Of a stretch of 64,000 bases of DNA, positions 43,801 through 51,427 are shown in pieces. Position numbers and translations under genes: made by a program. Below the pieces are notes generated by a model. That model made no database searches, had not been told where the DNA came from, and worked only from the letters and a program-made list of their open reading frames with translations. Source of the stretch: JANRKF01 sp964518725 (GTDB lineage Bacteria; Pseudomonadota; Alphaproteobacteria; Rickettsiales; SXRF01); NCBI GenBank assembly GCA_964518725.1, contig CAZFKP010000005.1, forward strand, positions 21,727-85,726, given 5' to 3'. Position 1 is the stretch's first letter; each line of letters starts with the position of its first letter.

Positions 43801-44472
43801 GGTGATTTCCTGCTCAAGGGTGCGATCCGCCACATCCGGAAAGAGCGCTTTTTTTTGCACCTCGAACGTGAAGTTTGGAATGCGGTTACCGAAATCGCCA
43901 AGCGGGAAATTCTCAAACACCACATAAGCCATGCCGCGATAGGCCGGCGTTTTGTCGGCACCTTCCACCGAGGCAATCAGCGAATCGGCGGTTTGGGTTT
44001 CGCTGCCGGTGTAGATGCGGTGGGTGAACTTCGACAGGTCGAGCTGCTTGGCATCCGCCCAGATGCGATGGATATGGTTGATCTCGCCCTCGCAGATGGC
44101 GATGGCCAGCGTCACCGAATAGGAATAGCTGGTAGTCGATTGCGAGGCGCGCCCGCCGCCGCCCTTGCCGACCCCGCCCGCCGATGAACTGCTGGTGGTC
44201 GTGGTTTCCTGAATCGGCTGCGACCAGATGATGTTGCCGCCGATCCGCACCGTGCCATAGACGATCGGGATCATTTTTCCATAGGCAGAGCTTTGCACCA
44301 CCAGGTCGGAAAGCCGGCTGCCGCGGATTTTGATTTTACCGTTGCCGAGGAGTTTGTTGTCGAGGACGCCACCGAGCGTGCGCCCGATCAGCGCGCCGAA
44401 ACGGCTGCCAAACGGCAAGCCGGTAGCACTGCCGGCGGCTGCGCCTGCCGTGCTTAGAAGAATAGATGCCAT
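40801..44472 (-). CDS. GTA TIM-barrel host-specificity / tail-tip protein
   Basis: The 1223-residue product from ATG 44472 corresponds to the last large gene (g15 type) of alphaproteobacterial gene transfer agents. The N-terminus is a membrane-like Gly/Ala stretch (MASILLSTAGAAAGSATGLPFG), then a baseplate-type region (MIPIVYGTVRIGGNIIW). A glycosidase-like TIM-barrel lies around residues 400-700 (VIGIDAYFPLTD, KIWFTELGFPSVD, FLWTWDARPFPYWPD). A tail domain (SAINIPIEGYVITSQQSIRESLESL) and beta-rich C-terminal modules follow. It is expected at the tail tip and to contact the cell surface. It follows the NlpC/P60 gene with a 17-base gap. Confidence 0.93.
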   Translation of the reverse strand: MASILLSTAGAAAGSATGLPFGSRFGALIGRTLGGVLDNKLLGNGKIKIRGSRLSDLVVQSSAYGKMIPIVYGTVRIGGNIIWSQPIQETTTTSSSSAGGVGKGGGGRASQSTTSYSYSVTLAIAICEGEINHIHRIWADAKQLDLSKFTHRIYTGSETQTADSLIASVEGADKTPAYRGMAYVVFENFPLGDFGNRIPNFTFEVQKKALFPDVADRTLEQEITGMVMIPGAGEYVYDTTVATKISGALVDGNWVQQGNQVKINMHNPTGAANALLAIDQLQATCPNLAWVSVVACWFGDDLDAGTCVLKPGVEFQADAQISPHEWEVAGFTRSTARLITQIDGAPQFGGTPDDDSLVHFIDELKDRGLSVAFYPLIFMDTTGKPWRGEITGSAADVASFFTKTNGYNAFINHYVSLLTGKIDAFVIGSELKGLTSVASSPGVYPAVSALVSLAASVKTALGSGVKVTYAADWSEYHHDASGWYNLDPLWASSNIDVIGIDAYFPLTDSQSSTYDIDTIKAGWTSGEGYDYYYSDPARTTQASLSPASAWKNLAWFYNNTHTNPDTSTTAWTPAMKKIWFTELGFPSVDCCTNQPNVFYDPSTSGSAFPYFSKGRVDIRAQRAALMASLEQWRGSSMVERIFLWTWDARPFPYWPDLNAIWTDGAAWKTGHWVQGKLGVSSLSAIVADLCARAGLGDADIDVSAINIPIEGYVITSQQSIRESLESLQQAFFFDSAESDYVLKFVARGGDSVLAIDDDDLVMDSKGDTNSSFRIKREQEVDLPKRVNVMYLNRTTGYQPATQHAQREVTESRDLLTLDFPLVLADQVAKNIADITLFNHWLARVSYAFTLPPEYMVLEPADVITVTSSGVAHRMRVTGTHLLEGGVSVSGVADDVSTYDFYLPPGENAVTGSDTINVPETELELLDIPALPGDVETQAYVRAAACGRAARWNGAAIYRSDDSGANYARLVDTTSAATIGTTGTALPDGPRCVFDYASILTVYILSNNSLQSVTELAVLNGANAALVGSEIIQFTTATLVGDNTYELSGLLRGRLGTEWATASHNDGERFVLLDSTLAKIASSNAIIGLARPYKAVSYGATLADAAPEDFTYTGVGLKPYSPVHIAGSRDGSGNLTISWIRRTRLGGEWRDGVDAPLSESSEAYDIDIMNGSTVVRTISASTPTASYSAASQTTDFGSPQSSVSVRVYQLSAIVGRGYAGNASV

Positions 44473-44489
44473 GGAATGATCTTTTCTGG

Positions 44490-44939
44490 TTAGTGGTTGG
44501 TGATGCGGTAGGTGGCGATAATTTTTTCTCGCCAATAATCGTCGAGCGCGTGTTCGACCACGGCCTTTGCCGGGGCGTAGGCGTGGATGATGCCAGTATC
44601 GCTGGTAATGGCGAGGTGCTGCGGCGAGCCGTCAATATCGAGCAGGACGATATCCCCTGCCCGCAATTCTGACGGTGGAATGGGATACAGTAATGCACCT
44701 AGCCGCATCCGCAGCGCTTCGGTGTCCGGCTGGTGTGGATAATCTCGCTCATCAAACAATACCAGCGGCAGGCCGTTTTTCCCGCGCAGGTTCAGCTCAC
44801 GCGCTACCCCCACCAACAGGCCGAGGCAGTCGATCCCGCCGCGATGGCTTCTGGACTTTTTGAGCCGACCCTGGTGATGAAAGCGCGTGCCGATATAGCC
44901 GCGCGCACAGGCGACGATGTCAGAATGCGTAGTTAACAT
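44490..44939 (-). CDS. NlpC/P60-family tail peptidase
   Basis: A g14-type cell-wall peptidase of the phage tail, expected to cut peptidoglycan cross-bridges during DNA entry. From ATG 44939 it has 149 residues, with the catalytic Cys38 in GGIDCLGL, His108 in SPQHLAIT and His119 in GIIHAYA. The frame is open further upstream, but the conserved N-terminus (ACARGYIGTRFHHQGR) fits this start. It lies between DUF2163 and TIM-barrel genes in conserved order, although four unrelated genes now separate it from DUF2163. Confidence 0.9.
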   Translation of the reverse strand: MLTTHSDIVACARGYIGTRFHHQGRLKKSRSHRGGIDCLGLLVGVARELNLRGKNGLPLVLFDERDYPHQPDTEALRMRLGALLYPIPPSELRAGDIVLLDIDGSPQHLAITSDTGIIHAYAPAKAVVEHALDDYWREKIIATYRITNH

Positions 44940-45009
44940 AAAGTAATACCATTGACCAAGAAGTGGTTTTACGGCATGGTGGGAGAGAAAATTAATCAAA
45001 AGGCTGCTG

Positions 45010-45864
45010 ATGGCTGCAAAAGAACCGGAAGATCATAGAGCAATTCCTGGTGGTCGTGAATCCAATAGGGGCGCACGTGTCCATCGTTCAATGCTGCCAA
45101 AAGATTTAGTGCTAAGGGACGATAATGGCGAAATCATCGAATCACCCAAACTTAGTGCCGAAGCCCAGGTGCCTGTTATTCTCCCTGTAGATCCAGTACG
45201 GCGTATTGCTCGAAAACCAGCCATTAAGGCCACCCCCGAGGTGGTTGCCAGACCTGTACCGAAGAGCAGGGAGGAAGTAGCGGGAGAGCTGCATACACAG
45301 GCGACGATAAGTTTCAAAGATCGTATAAATAAAGCCCGTAAGGACGCCGGGCTGGATGGTGATAGCGGGTTAGAGCCTAGGTTCGTCGATAGTGCAGAAC
45401 ACCCCAATGTTGGTTATGGTAAATATGCATTTATATTGTCGGATGAACTGGATGCATTTGATTATTTAGAGGCGTTCGCAGATTTTAAAGCTATTCCACA
45501 TATTCTTGGCAATACCAAATCAGGGTTTCCATATCAATGCGAAGCTCAGAATTTAGCCCTCGTTATCCTTCCGCCAGACGAGATGCAAAAATTTATTCCC
45601 GGCTATCAAGAAATGGACGATAATGCTCTGAATGGAGTGTTGCGTGGTAAAAGATATTGTGCTTTCTCAACGATCATCAACCGGACAGACGCAGGCGTCA
45701 GCCTGTTGCTATCAAACCTTGTCAGCAGGAGAGACGCCTTTCCCATGTGTGATACCAGAAGAATAGAAAGATATAATAGCGGTCTCCAGCTCGTCACCAT
45801 TCCCGAGAAAAACATGCACGCCGCGCTGGGGTTGCAGTGTCTTTCCGCCGCAATCGGCCAGTGA
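45010..45864 (+). CDS. Unknown plus-strand protein, first of a likely paralogous pair
   Basis: A 284-residue protein. The first 100 residues are basic and probably disordered. The folded part starts near GYGKYAFILSDELDAFDYLEAFADF and ends LQLVTIPEKNMHAALG. These stretches align loosely with YYVCLPSDIDPIALLENYMGF and VQMITIPSNIMIEVMG in the next gene, so the two may be diverged tandem copies. AAGG precedes the ATG. It reads against the surrounding virion genes and has no known family. Confidence 0.65.
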   Translation: MAAKEPEDHRAIPGGRESNRGARVHRSMLPKDLVLRDDNGEIIESPKLSAEAQVPVILPVDPVRRIARKPAIKATPEVVARPVPKSREEVAGELHTQATISFKDRINKARKDAGLDGDSGLEPRFVDSAEHPNVGYGKYAFILSDELDAFDYLEAFADFKAIPHILGNTKSGFPYQCEAQNLALVILPPDEMQKFIPGYQEMDDNALNGVLRGKRYCAFSTIINRTDAGVSLLLSNLVSRRDAFPMCDTRRIERYNSGLQLVTIPEKNMHAALGLQCLSAAIGQ

Positions 45865-45873
45865 GCAAAATAA

Positions 45874-46479
45874 GTGACAGTACCGGTGCCACGTAGATTT
45901 CCGATACGGCAACGCATATGCACCAACGTTGGCGATGTGTTTCGCTGGAAGGCGCACGATGTGCTGGAGGCCAATGGAAGAAAATTGGCGACAAATAAAT
46001 TGGTGGTGCTGGCGCCGCCGACGCAGAGCGAGGCGGAGATGGTACCGGATGAATATTATGTCTGCCTGCCAAGCGATATTGATCCGATAGCGCTTCTGGA
46101 GAATTACATGGGGTTCTCCGAAGTACAAACGATGCAAATTACCTCCGAACCGATGGACAGGATATTGCTAAGTAATGAAGTGATCGACCAAATGGTTCCT
46201 GAGGGATCCGATATGGTGCATGGAATCCTTACCGATGAGCTGCGAAAAAAACCGGGAAATGAGGCGGTCTTGATTGAAGAATATGTCAATGGTGGCGGCT
46301 ATCTTCTGGTGCCGAGTGCAAGAAGCGGAGAATCGTTTTCTTCTGAACTCCGCGATAGAATGGGATTACGGGTGCTCTCGGACGTGCAGATGATTACCAT
46401 TCCCAGCAATATTATGATAGAAGTAATGGGGCGCGAAATAACGCCGCACGGTGAAGCAAGTCTTGGTCTATCCCTATAA
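45874..46479 (+). CDS. Unknown plus-strand protein, second of a likely paralogous pair
   Basis: A 201-residue protein beginning at GTG, 9 bases after the preceding stop, so probably co-transcribed. It is soluble with alternating strands and helices (YYVCLPSDIDPIALLENYMGF, GGYLLVPSARSGESFSSELRDRMGLRV, VQMITIPSNIMIEVMG). No family is recognised. The match to the preceding protein is weak and judged by eye. The GTG start is uncertain. Confidence 0.6.
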   Translation: MTVPVPRRFPIRQRICTNVGDVFRWKAHDVLEANGRKLATNKLVVLAPPTQSEAEMVPDEYYVCLPSDIDPIALLENYMGFSEVQTMQITSEPMDRILLSNEVIDQMVPEGSDMVHGILTDELRKKPGNEAVLIEEYVNGGGYLLVPSARSGESFSSELRDRMGLRVLSDVQMITIPSNIMIEVMGREITPHGEASLGLSL

Positions 46480-46487
46480 ACTACTGG

Positions 46488-46991
46488 CTATTCCGCTACC
46501 GGTTCTTCTTTTTCTTTTTGCGGCCGGAAGTGGGTTCGCATGGCCGGGCGGGCGAAAAGCGGGCGCTGCCCCATGCTTTTTGCATAGGACCAGACGAGGC
46601 CAGCCATGACGATGATCGACATGCCGAACACCCAGATGAAGGCGGCGATGGTGGTGTTGCCATAAATGCCGATGAAGGTGGCGGAAACGAATACCGCGAC
46701 CGCAATCAGGAAGCCGAGAACCTGCCCCAGCATCGAGGAAAACTTATGGACGTTGAGCGCCAACAACTCCCACTCATGGCGGTGCTTCTGTTCCAGCTCA
46801 AACATGGTGAGGATCATTTTGGCCGAACCGTCGACCACGTAATTATAACTTTCCAGCACTTCCGGGTGGGGCAGGATTTCCACCGTGCGGTTTTGCACCC
46901 GCTCCTTGCCGCTGGCCTTGGGATCGCGATAGCCGCCGGTTTTGTAGGGCTTGTCGGTGTAGGATGGCTCGCTTTTAATCTCATCATTCAT
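46488..46991 (-). CDS. DUF2335-type membrane protein
   Basis: The 167-residue protein matches DUF2335 membrane proteins often found in prophages: PHPEVLESYNYVVDGSAKMILTMFELEQKHRHEWE, then two transmembrane helices (about 88-110 and 116-136). Both termini are polar; the C-terminus is basic then acidic. The function of the family is unknown. It overlaps the preceding small gene by 8 bases, suggesting coupled expression with the DUF2163 region. Confidence 0.8.
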   Translation of the reverse strand: MNDEIKSEPSYTDKPYKTGGYRDPKASGKERVQNRTVEILPHPEVLESYNYVVDGSAKMILTMFELEQKHRHEWELLALNVHKFSSMLGQVLGFLIAVAVFVSATFIGIYGNTTIAAFIWVFGMSIIVMAGLVWSYAKSMGQRPLFARPAMRTHFRPQKEKEEPVAE

Positions 46992-47178
46992 GGCGAACCT
47001 CGTGTTTAATACGCCCCATCACCGATTCCATATCACCGGCAATTTTCCCCCAATCGCTACGTAACCCTTCCGCAGAATTACGATACGGATAGCGGTAAAG
47101 GAGCGTCGACCCCGTGAGCTTGAGCACGGTGAAAATACCATGGGCAAAGTTTCGCATGATCTGCATGGTTCGCACCAT
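46984..47178 (-). CDS. Small protein of unknown function
   Basis: A 64-residue basic protein (MVRTMQIMRNFAHGIFTVLKLTG onward) with an amphipathic N-terminal helix. It lies between DUF2163 and DUF2335 on the same strand and overlaps the latter by 8 bases. An internal ATG (MQIMRN) could be the true start, since no ribosome binding site is clear at 47178. Confidence 0.5.
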   Translation of the reverse strand: MVRTMQIMRNFAHGIFTVLKLTGSTLLYRYPYRNSAEGLRSDWGKIAGDMESVMGRIKHEVRHE

Positions 47179-47205
47179 AGGACGGATGGGTTAAAATAAG
47201 GTGAA

Positions 47206-48072
47206 TCACCACTCGCTTCTTGTTCCCGCCGTTTCCAGCATCCGGTCGGTGCCCGGCACATGCGGTTCGCCACGGAAATTAGCGACATTCCCGAATCGGG
47301 AATGGCAGGTGCCCAGGGTCTTGTCGCAGCCTTTTTGCAGGGAGTAGCCATCCCCCGGCGCGATGGTGTAGGGCATGGGCAGCGCCAGCGACAAAGTGCC
47401 GCCGCTGCTGCTTTTGTAGAAATATTCTTTCACCTCCATCGACAGCCCGTTATTGGCGCCGCTGGTGAAGGTGATTTTTCCGCCGCTGAACAGGGCGCTG
47501 GCTTCGCTGCGGGTGCTGTCGGTGAAGGCGCTGCGCGAGGCAACGCTGGTGGCGCTGCCGGTCACGGTATGGCTGGCCATGTTGACCTTGCAGCGCGAAT
47601 CGCCGAGCGATGCGCGGCAGGAGGGTGAAAAATACTCGCCGATATCCTGCGACAGGAGCTGCGTCAGCCCACGCACCTCGGCGACGAAATGCTGCCGGGT
47701 GAGCGACACTTCGCCCAGCCAGCCGCGCCGGAGTTTCAGGATACCCTGCGACGTATCGGTATAGTTGATCTGGAAAATGTCGATTTCCGCGAAATCATAG
47801 CGCCCGGCAAGGATGTCGTCTTCGGTGATGCTTTCCGAGGAGAGCATGCCGTTGACATCAAGGTTATCGACCCGCAGGCTGGCGGAATTTTCCACCGCGC
47901 TGGGCGAAAACCCGGTGGCAGCTTTGTAGGTGAGGCTATCATACGTAATGTCGCGGTCATGGTCGGTGAAGCCTTGCACGGCGGCATCGCGGCGGGTGAG
48001 CTTCCAGCAGGTGGCAAGGGTTGTCACCTCGCCCGCAATGTGCGCGGCGAGTTCGGTGGAGATGGTTTTCAT
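47206..48072 (-). CDS. DUF2163 tail/baseplate protein (GTA g13 type)
   Basis: A 288-residue protein of the DUF2163 family found next to DUF2460 in gene transfer agents and related phages. ATCWKLTRRDAAVQGFTDHDRDITYDSLTYKAATGFSPSAVENSASLRVDNLDV is the family N-terminal signature. The C-terminal third has YSLQKGCDKTLGTCHSRFGNVANFRGEPHVPGTD, with the paired Cys seen in the family. It is a distal tail part. I start it at ATG 48072; the longer frame to 48186 only translates the dispersed repeat. Confidence 0.92.
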   Translation of the reverse strand: MKTISTELAAHIAGEVTTLATCWKLTRRDAAVQGFTDHDRDITYDSLTYKAATGFSPSAVENSASLRVDNLDVNGMLSSESITEDDILAGRYDFAEIDIFQINYTDTSQGILKLRRGWLGEVSLTRQHFVAEVRGLTQLLSQDIGEYFSPSCRASLGDSRCKVNMASHTVTGSATSVASRSAFTDSTRSEASALFSGGKITFTSGANNGLSMEVKEYFYKSSSGGTLSLALPMPYTIAPGDGYSLQKGCDKTLGTCHSRFGNVANFRGEPHVPGTDRMLETAGTRSEW

Positions 48073-48085
48073 GGAAAATCTTTCT

Positions 48086-48167
48086 GTCATTGCGAGGAGC
48101 GTAAGCGACGCGGCAATCCAGCGTCTTATGAAGTAAGGATGGATCGCCGCGCTACGCTCGCGATGAC
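48086..48167. repeat. Dispersed palindromic repeat, copy 3
   Basis: Ends GTCATTGCGAG and CTCGCGATGAC are inverted, with GGCAATCCA and GGATCGCC inside. It separates the DUF2163 and DUF2460 genes. Confidence 0.85.
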
Positions 48168-48169
48168 GG

Positions 48170-48769
48170 TTAAATACGAACTTCAATCAGCGGAATATCG
48201 GAGACGGTGGAAATGCCATAGCTTTCAAGAGAGGCGCTCAGGCGGTCGGTGTCGAACCGCACCGGTACGTCGAACTCGAAGGTGGCGGTGATAGCCACCC
48301 CATTGCCCGGCGGCGAGGTGAAGGTGACAAGCCCGGTGCTGGTGCTGACCGTGACGCCGGAGGTTTGCAGTACCCCGGCGAGGTACATGGATACCGTACC
48401 CGCCACTGGTTTGGTGATGGTGCGGGTTTCGGTGGCGCTGCCGCTGGTATAGGTTTTGATGAGCTGGAACTGGGTGGCGCTGCCGTTGCCGGTGGCGATC
48501 GCCTGCGCGGTGGATTTGTAATCCGTCCAGTCCTTGAAGCGGAAGCCGTCCGCCCGCCCGTGCCGCGCCCGGAAAAAGGCGATCAGCGCGTCGAGCTGGG
48601 TCTGGGTTCGCACACCGTAGGCAACGTTGTAGCGCAGCCGCGCAGACGCCCAGTTCTGGTTGCGCTGCTCGTGCCCGCCCTGGGTGATGACGATGTCGGT
48701 GGAATATTCCGGCCCGCCGGCGGAGCCATAGGCAATATCCACCGGGAAGCGTGTTTCAATAAACGCCAT
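48170..48769 (-). CDS. DUF2460 tail protein (GTA g12 type)
   Basis: A 199-residue protein of the DUF2460/TIGR02217 family, a distal tail component of gene transfer agents and related phages. FIETRFPVDIAYGSAGGPEYSTDIV is the family start, with RARHGRADGFRFKDWTDYKS in the middle and a beta-rich C-terminus (VRFDTDRLSASLESYGISTVSDIPLIEVR). ATG 48769 has AGGA at suitable spacing; the upstream extension of the frame is repeat-derived. It is the first tail gene after the unusual block of large unknown genes. Confidence 0.93.
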   Translation of the reverse strand: MAFIETRFPVDIAYGSAGGPEYSTDIVITQGGHEQRNQNWASARLRYNVAYGVRTQTQLDALIAFFRARHGRADGFRFKDWTDYKSTAQAIATGNGSATQFQLIKTYTSGSATETRTITKPVAGTVSMYLAGVLQTSGVTVSTSTGLVTFTSPPGNGVAITATFEFDVPVRFDTDRLSASLESYGISTVSDIPLIEVRI

Positions 48770-48800
48770 GGTTTGAATCCTAATGTTGTGTTGAATGAAT

Positions 48801-48870
48801 GTTATTGAGAGAAGCGTTATGACGAAGCAATCCATCGTTGAATGGATCGCCACGCTACGCTCGCGATGAC
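48801..48870. repeat. Dispersed palindromic repeat, copy 4 (degenerate left end)
   Basis: The right end CTCGCGATGAC and core AAGCAATCCATC/GGATCGCCACGC match the other copies. The left end, GTTATTGAGAGAAGCG, has drifted. It lies upstream of the DUF2460 gene. Confidence 0.75.
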
Positions 48871-48877
48871 GTGTGAG

Positions 48878-49771
48878 TTAAGCACTCAAATCACGGCTTT
48901 GGGTTTTGCTCGGCAAATGCTGGTTGGGGTTGCCTGCAAGCTGTACATTCTGCTGTTCTGCGGCGGCCTGCATACGCTGCATATTGGCCATGTTGAGCAG
49001 CGTGCCCACCTGCGTTGTCTTGCGGTCGGAGAGTAATTCCACCCCGGCCATTAGCCCGCGGGGATCGTTCACCGTGTTTGCGAATTCCTCGGAAATCGTG
49101 ATGCCCGGCATGCCGGTAATGGCGCCGGTTGCAGCGCGGACGGCGAAATCATTTTCCACCATCGCATTGCGGAGGTACATCATCCCCTCCTCGCTTCCCA
49201 GCGCTTTCACCATATCGTTGACGTTACGGATACGCGCATCTTTCGGGAAGCTTTTAATCACGCTTTTAATCGCCACCGGGTCGGGCATGTTCATGGTCAG
49301 CGCAACAAACGCGGCTTCCGGCGGCAGCGTGCCCTGTTGCCCCTGCACCTGCAATTGCTTGGCAAAATCCATATAGAGCCGGTTCTGGCTGGGAAAAAAA
49401 TGTTCCTTGCCGAGCGAGGCGAGTATCCCCCCACCTGCGGCCGCGGCAAGCCCTGCGATCCAGCCCGGAGGGCCAAAGGCCAGGGCGACAATTCCGGTGG
49501 CTGCCGCGCTGCCGGCAATGCCAACGCTGAAATTCACCAGCCGTTCTTCGTATAAATCCGACAGGCTGCGGACATAATCCTTGAAGGCTTTGCCGCTGAC
49601 ATCCAGCGACTTCGCCTCCTGCGTCATGCTATCGATATCCCAGCTGGTGCCGACCATTTCCATTCCGGCGCTGACGACATGCCCGGGGGTACCGAGCACG
49701 GTGGTTCCCACCTGCCCTAGCGTGAGGGCGGTGCGGGGATCAATCGGCAGCATGGTGTCGTTTTTAGCCAT
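48878..49771 (-). CDS. Unknown protein in tail-tube/tape-measure position (297 residues)
   Basis: I do not recognise this protein. Residues 81-120 form a long Gly/Ala hydrophobic segment (FSVGIAGSAAATGIVALAFG, then WIAGLAAAAGGGILASLG) able to form a membrane hairpin. The rest is soluble and helical and ends in a Gln/Asn-rich tail. There is no signal peptide. It lies where a gene transfer agent would encode its tape-measure protein, but it is not coiled-coil-rich like one. It ends a run of four minus-strand unknown genes. Confidence 0.7.
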   Translation of the reverse strand: MAKNDTMLPIDPRTALTLGQVGTTVLGTPGHVVSAGMEMVGTSWDIDSMTQEAKSLDVSGKAFKDYVRSLSDLYEERLVNFSVGIAGSAAATGIVALAFGPPGWIAGLAAAAGGGILASLGKEHFFPSQNRLYMDFAKQLQVQGQQGTLPPEAAFVALTMNMPDPVAIKSVIKSFPKDARIRNVNDMVKALGSEEGMMYLRNAMVENDFAVRAATGAITGMPGITISEEFANTVNDPRGLMAGVELLSDRKTTQVGTLLNMANMQRMQAAAEQQNVQLAGNPNQHLPSKTQSRDLSA

Positions 49772-49780
49772 AATTCTTCA

Positions 49781-51346
49781 TCAATGCACCGTTGGCGTGG
49801 TCGGCGCCAACGCGGCTTGCTGGGCGACTTGCTGGGTGAATTTCCCAATCGCCGGTTTTGGTTCTGTGGCAAGCAGGGCTTGCTTCGGTTTGTTCAGGCG
49901 CTCGACATGCGACAGTTCGGCGGATGCTTCCTGCTTTTGTTCTTTGTTGCGTGCGATGATGTCCTTCACCCGCTCGGCCATTTTGCCACTGCTGCTTTCA
50001 TCGACAATGGCGGCGAGTTTTACGCCTTCCATCAGATATTGTTGGGCAAGCTCCATGGCGAAGGCGGCGCCGGTGCGGCCACGGTCGCGGATGGAGGAGT
50101 TGGCGGCCATGATGAATTCTGCAAGTGCCTGTGGCGGAATGGCCTGCCCTGCTTCCTCGGCTTGGTTCAACGCTTGGTACATGGGCAGGAATGATTTGCC
50201 GATAAACCCTTCGGCGGCATCGCGGATCAGGTTCGGTGCTTCCCAGGCGAACATGCTGCCGAACATCCCAAGCCTGCGGTCGATGGCGGCGGATTTCAGC
50301 AAAATGCCAAGGGTGGCCGCCTCGGTGATCGTATGCACCCCGCTGGTGGCAAGTAACACGTTGCGCGCTTCGGTGACAGCTTTCGGCATATCGCCGAACA
50401 ACACATCGAACGTGGTGACATCATCGAGTTTTCTGTTGGTCAGTTTGGCGGCGAGCTGGCGCAGCCCAACCATCTGGCTACCAAAGCTGCGTGCCTCAGT
50501 GTAGAGGTTGGTAGCGGTCGAGGTAGCGAACGCGCCGGTGAATGCCGCATGCATCGCGGATGTTTTTGCAATCGCCTGCGGTGAGGCCTTGATGTTATCG
50601 GCGTGCAGCCCGCCAAGGCCGGGAATTTTTGATATCTTGTTGGTAACCGGCGCAATGAAGTCGGCGGTCTTGCCGATGATTTCGCTGGCGCGCTGGCCAA
50701 CTTTCGGATCAATGCGGAGCTTGCCGGCGAATTGTTCAACCGTGACGCCGTTGATTTTTTCGATGCCGCCCATGAGCTTGTTCATGCCGATGGAAGGTGC
50801 TTCCCAGCCGGCCATTTTGGCACCGGCGGCAAGCGGTGTCCCGATCAATTGAGCTGCAAATCCGCCGAGCATCACCGGCAGCATGCCGAGCTGAACGATA
50901 GTTGCACCGGTGCTGGCTACACCGGATACGGCGTCGGTGACACTGAGCACGCCGTCGCTGACATTTTCCACCAGCGATGGTGTGGGTTTTTTATTCTTAG
51001 AATCCTGCCCGGAGCCTTGCGTTGCCAGCGCGGCGGCACCCAGACCGGCAGCGGCAGCGCCAGCCACGAGGTAGCTCGGATCGATCGGTTTGGCGGCGGC
51101 GGGGGATGCGGCAGCGCTGTAATTCACGCTTGGTATTGTAGGTGGCACGGGCGGCACAGGCGGCGGGGGAACAAATGCGCCCGGCGGGTTTAGCGTACCG
51201 GGGAATACATCGACAACCCGTGACGTGCCGCCCGCATCGGCATGGGGAAGCGCCCGGCCGGCCGCACCACGCACCGCACCGACCGCATCGTGCGCGAGGT
51301 CACGTGCGGGTCTGGGGGGGAACGGGTTCTTGATACGGCTCACCAT
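49781..51346 (-). CDS. Unknown protein in tail region (521 residues)
   Basis: A 521-residue protein without a recognised family. The N-terminal 90 residues are basic then Pro-rich (GAFVPPPPVPPVPPTIP). Hydrophobic segments lie at about 92-110 (LVAGAAAAGLGAAALATQG) and 143-178 (VQLGMLPVMLGGFAAQLIG). The rest is mainly helical with repeated Ala, Ile and Lys patterns. It begins 9 bases upstream of the 297-residue gene's start and is probably co-transcribed. The hydrophobic hairpin style matches its neighbours. Confidence 0.7.
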   Translation of the reverse strand: MVSRIKNPFPPRPARDLAHDAVGAVRGAAGRALPHADAGGTSRVVDVFPGTLNPPGAFVPPPPVPPVPPTIPSVNYSAAASPAAAKPIDPSYLVAGAAAAGLGAAALATQGSGQDSKNKKPTPSLVENVSDGVLSVTDAVSGVASTGATIVQLGMLPVMLGGFAAQLIGTPLAAGAKMAGWEAPSIGMNKLMGGIEKINGVTVEQFAGKLRIDPKVGQRASEIIGKTADFIAPVTNKISKIPGLGGLHADNIKASPQAIAKTSAMHAAFTGAFATSTATNLYTEARSFGSQMVGLRQLAAKLTNRKLDDVTTFDVLFGDMPKAVTEARNVLLATSGVHTITEAATLGILLKSAAIDRRLGMFGSMFAWEAPNLIRDAAEGFIGKSFLPMYQALNQAEEAGQAIPPQALAEFIMAANSSIRDRGRTGAAFAMELAQQYLMEGVKLAAIVDESSSGKMAERVKDIIARNKEQKQEASAELSHVERLNKPKQALLATEPKPAIGKFTQQVAQQAALAPTTPTVH

Positions 51347-51427
51347 GGATTATCGACTCCTACCCTTACAATATAGCCTATCCAGCCAAGCGGTTACACG
51401 GTTTTTCTGTGAAGATTCAATGACAGC

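Noticed and set aside
43234..44187. 317-codon plus-strand open frame
   Set aside because: It lies wholly inside the tail-tip gene on the other strand, has no ribosome binding site of note and reads as a shadow of GC-rich coding DNA.
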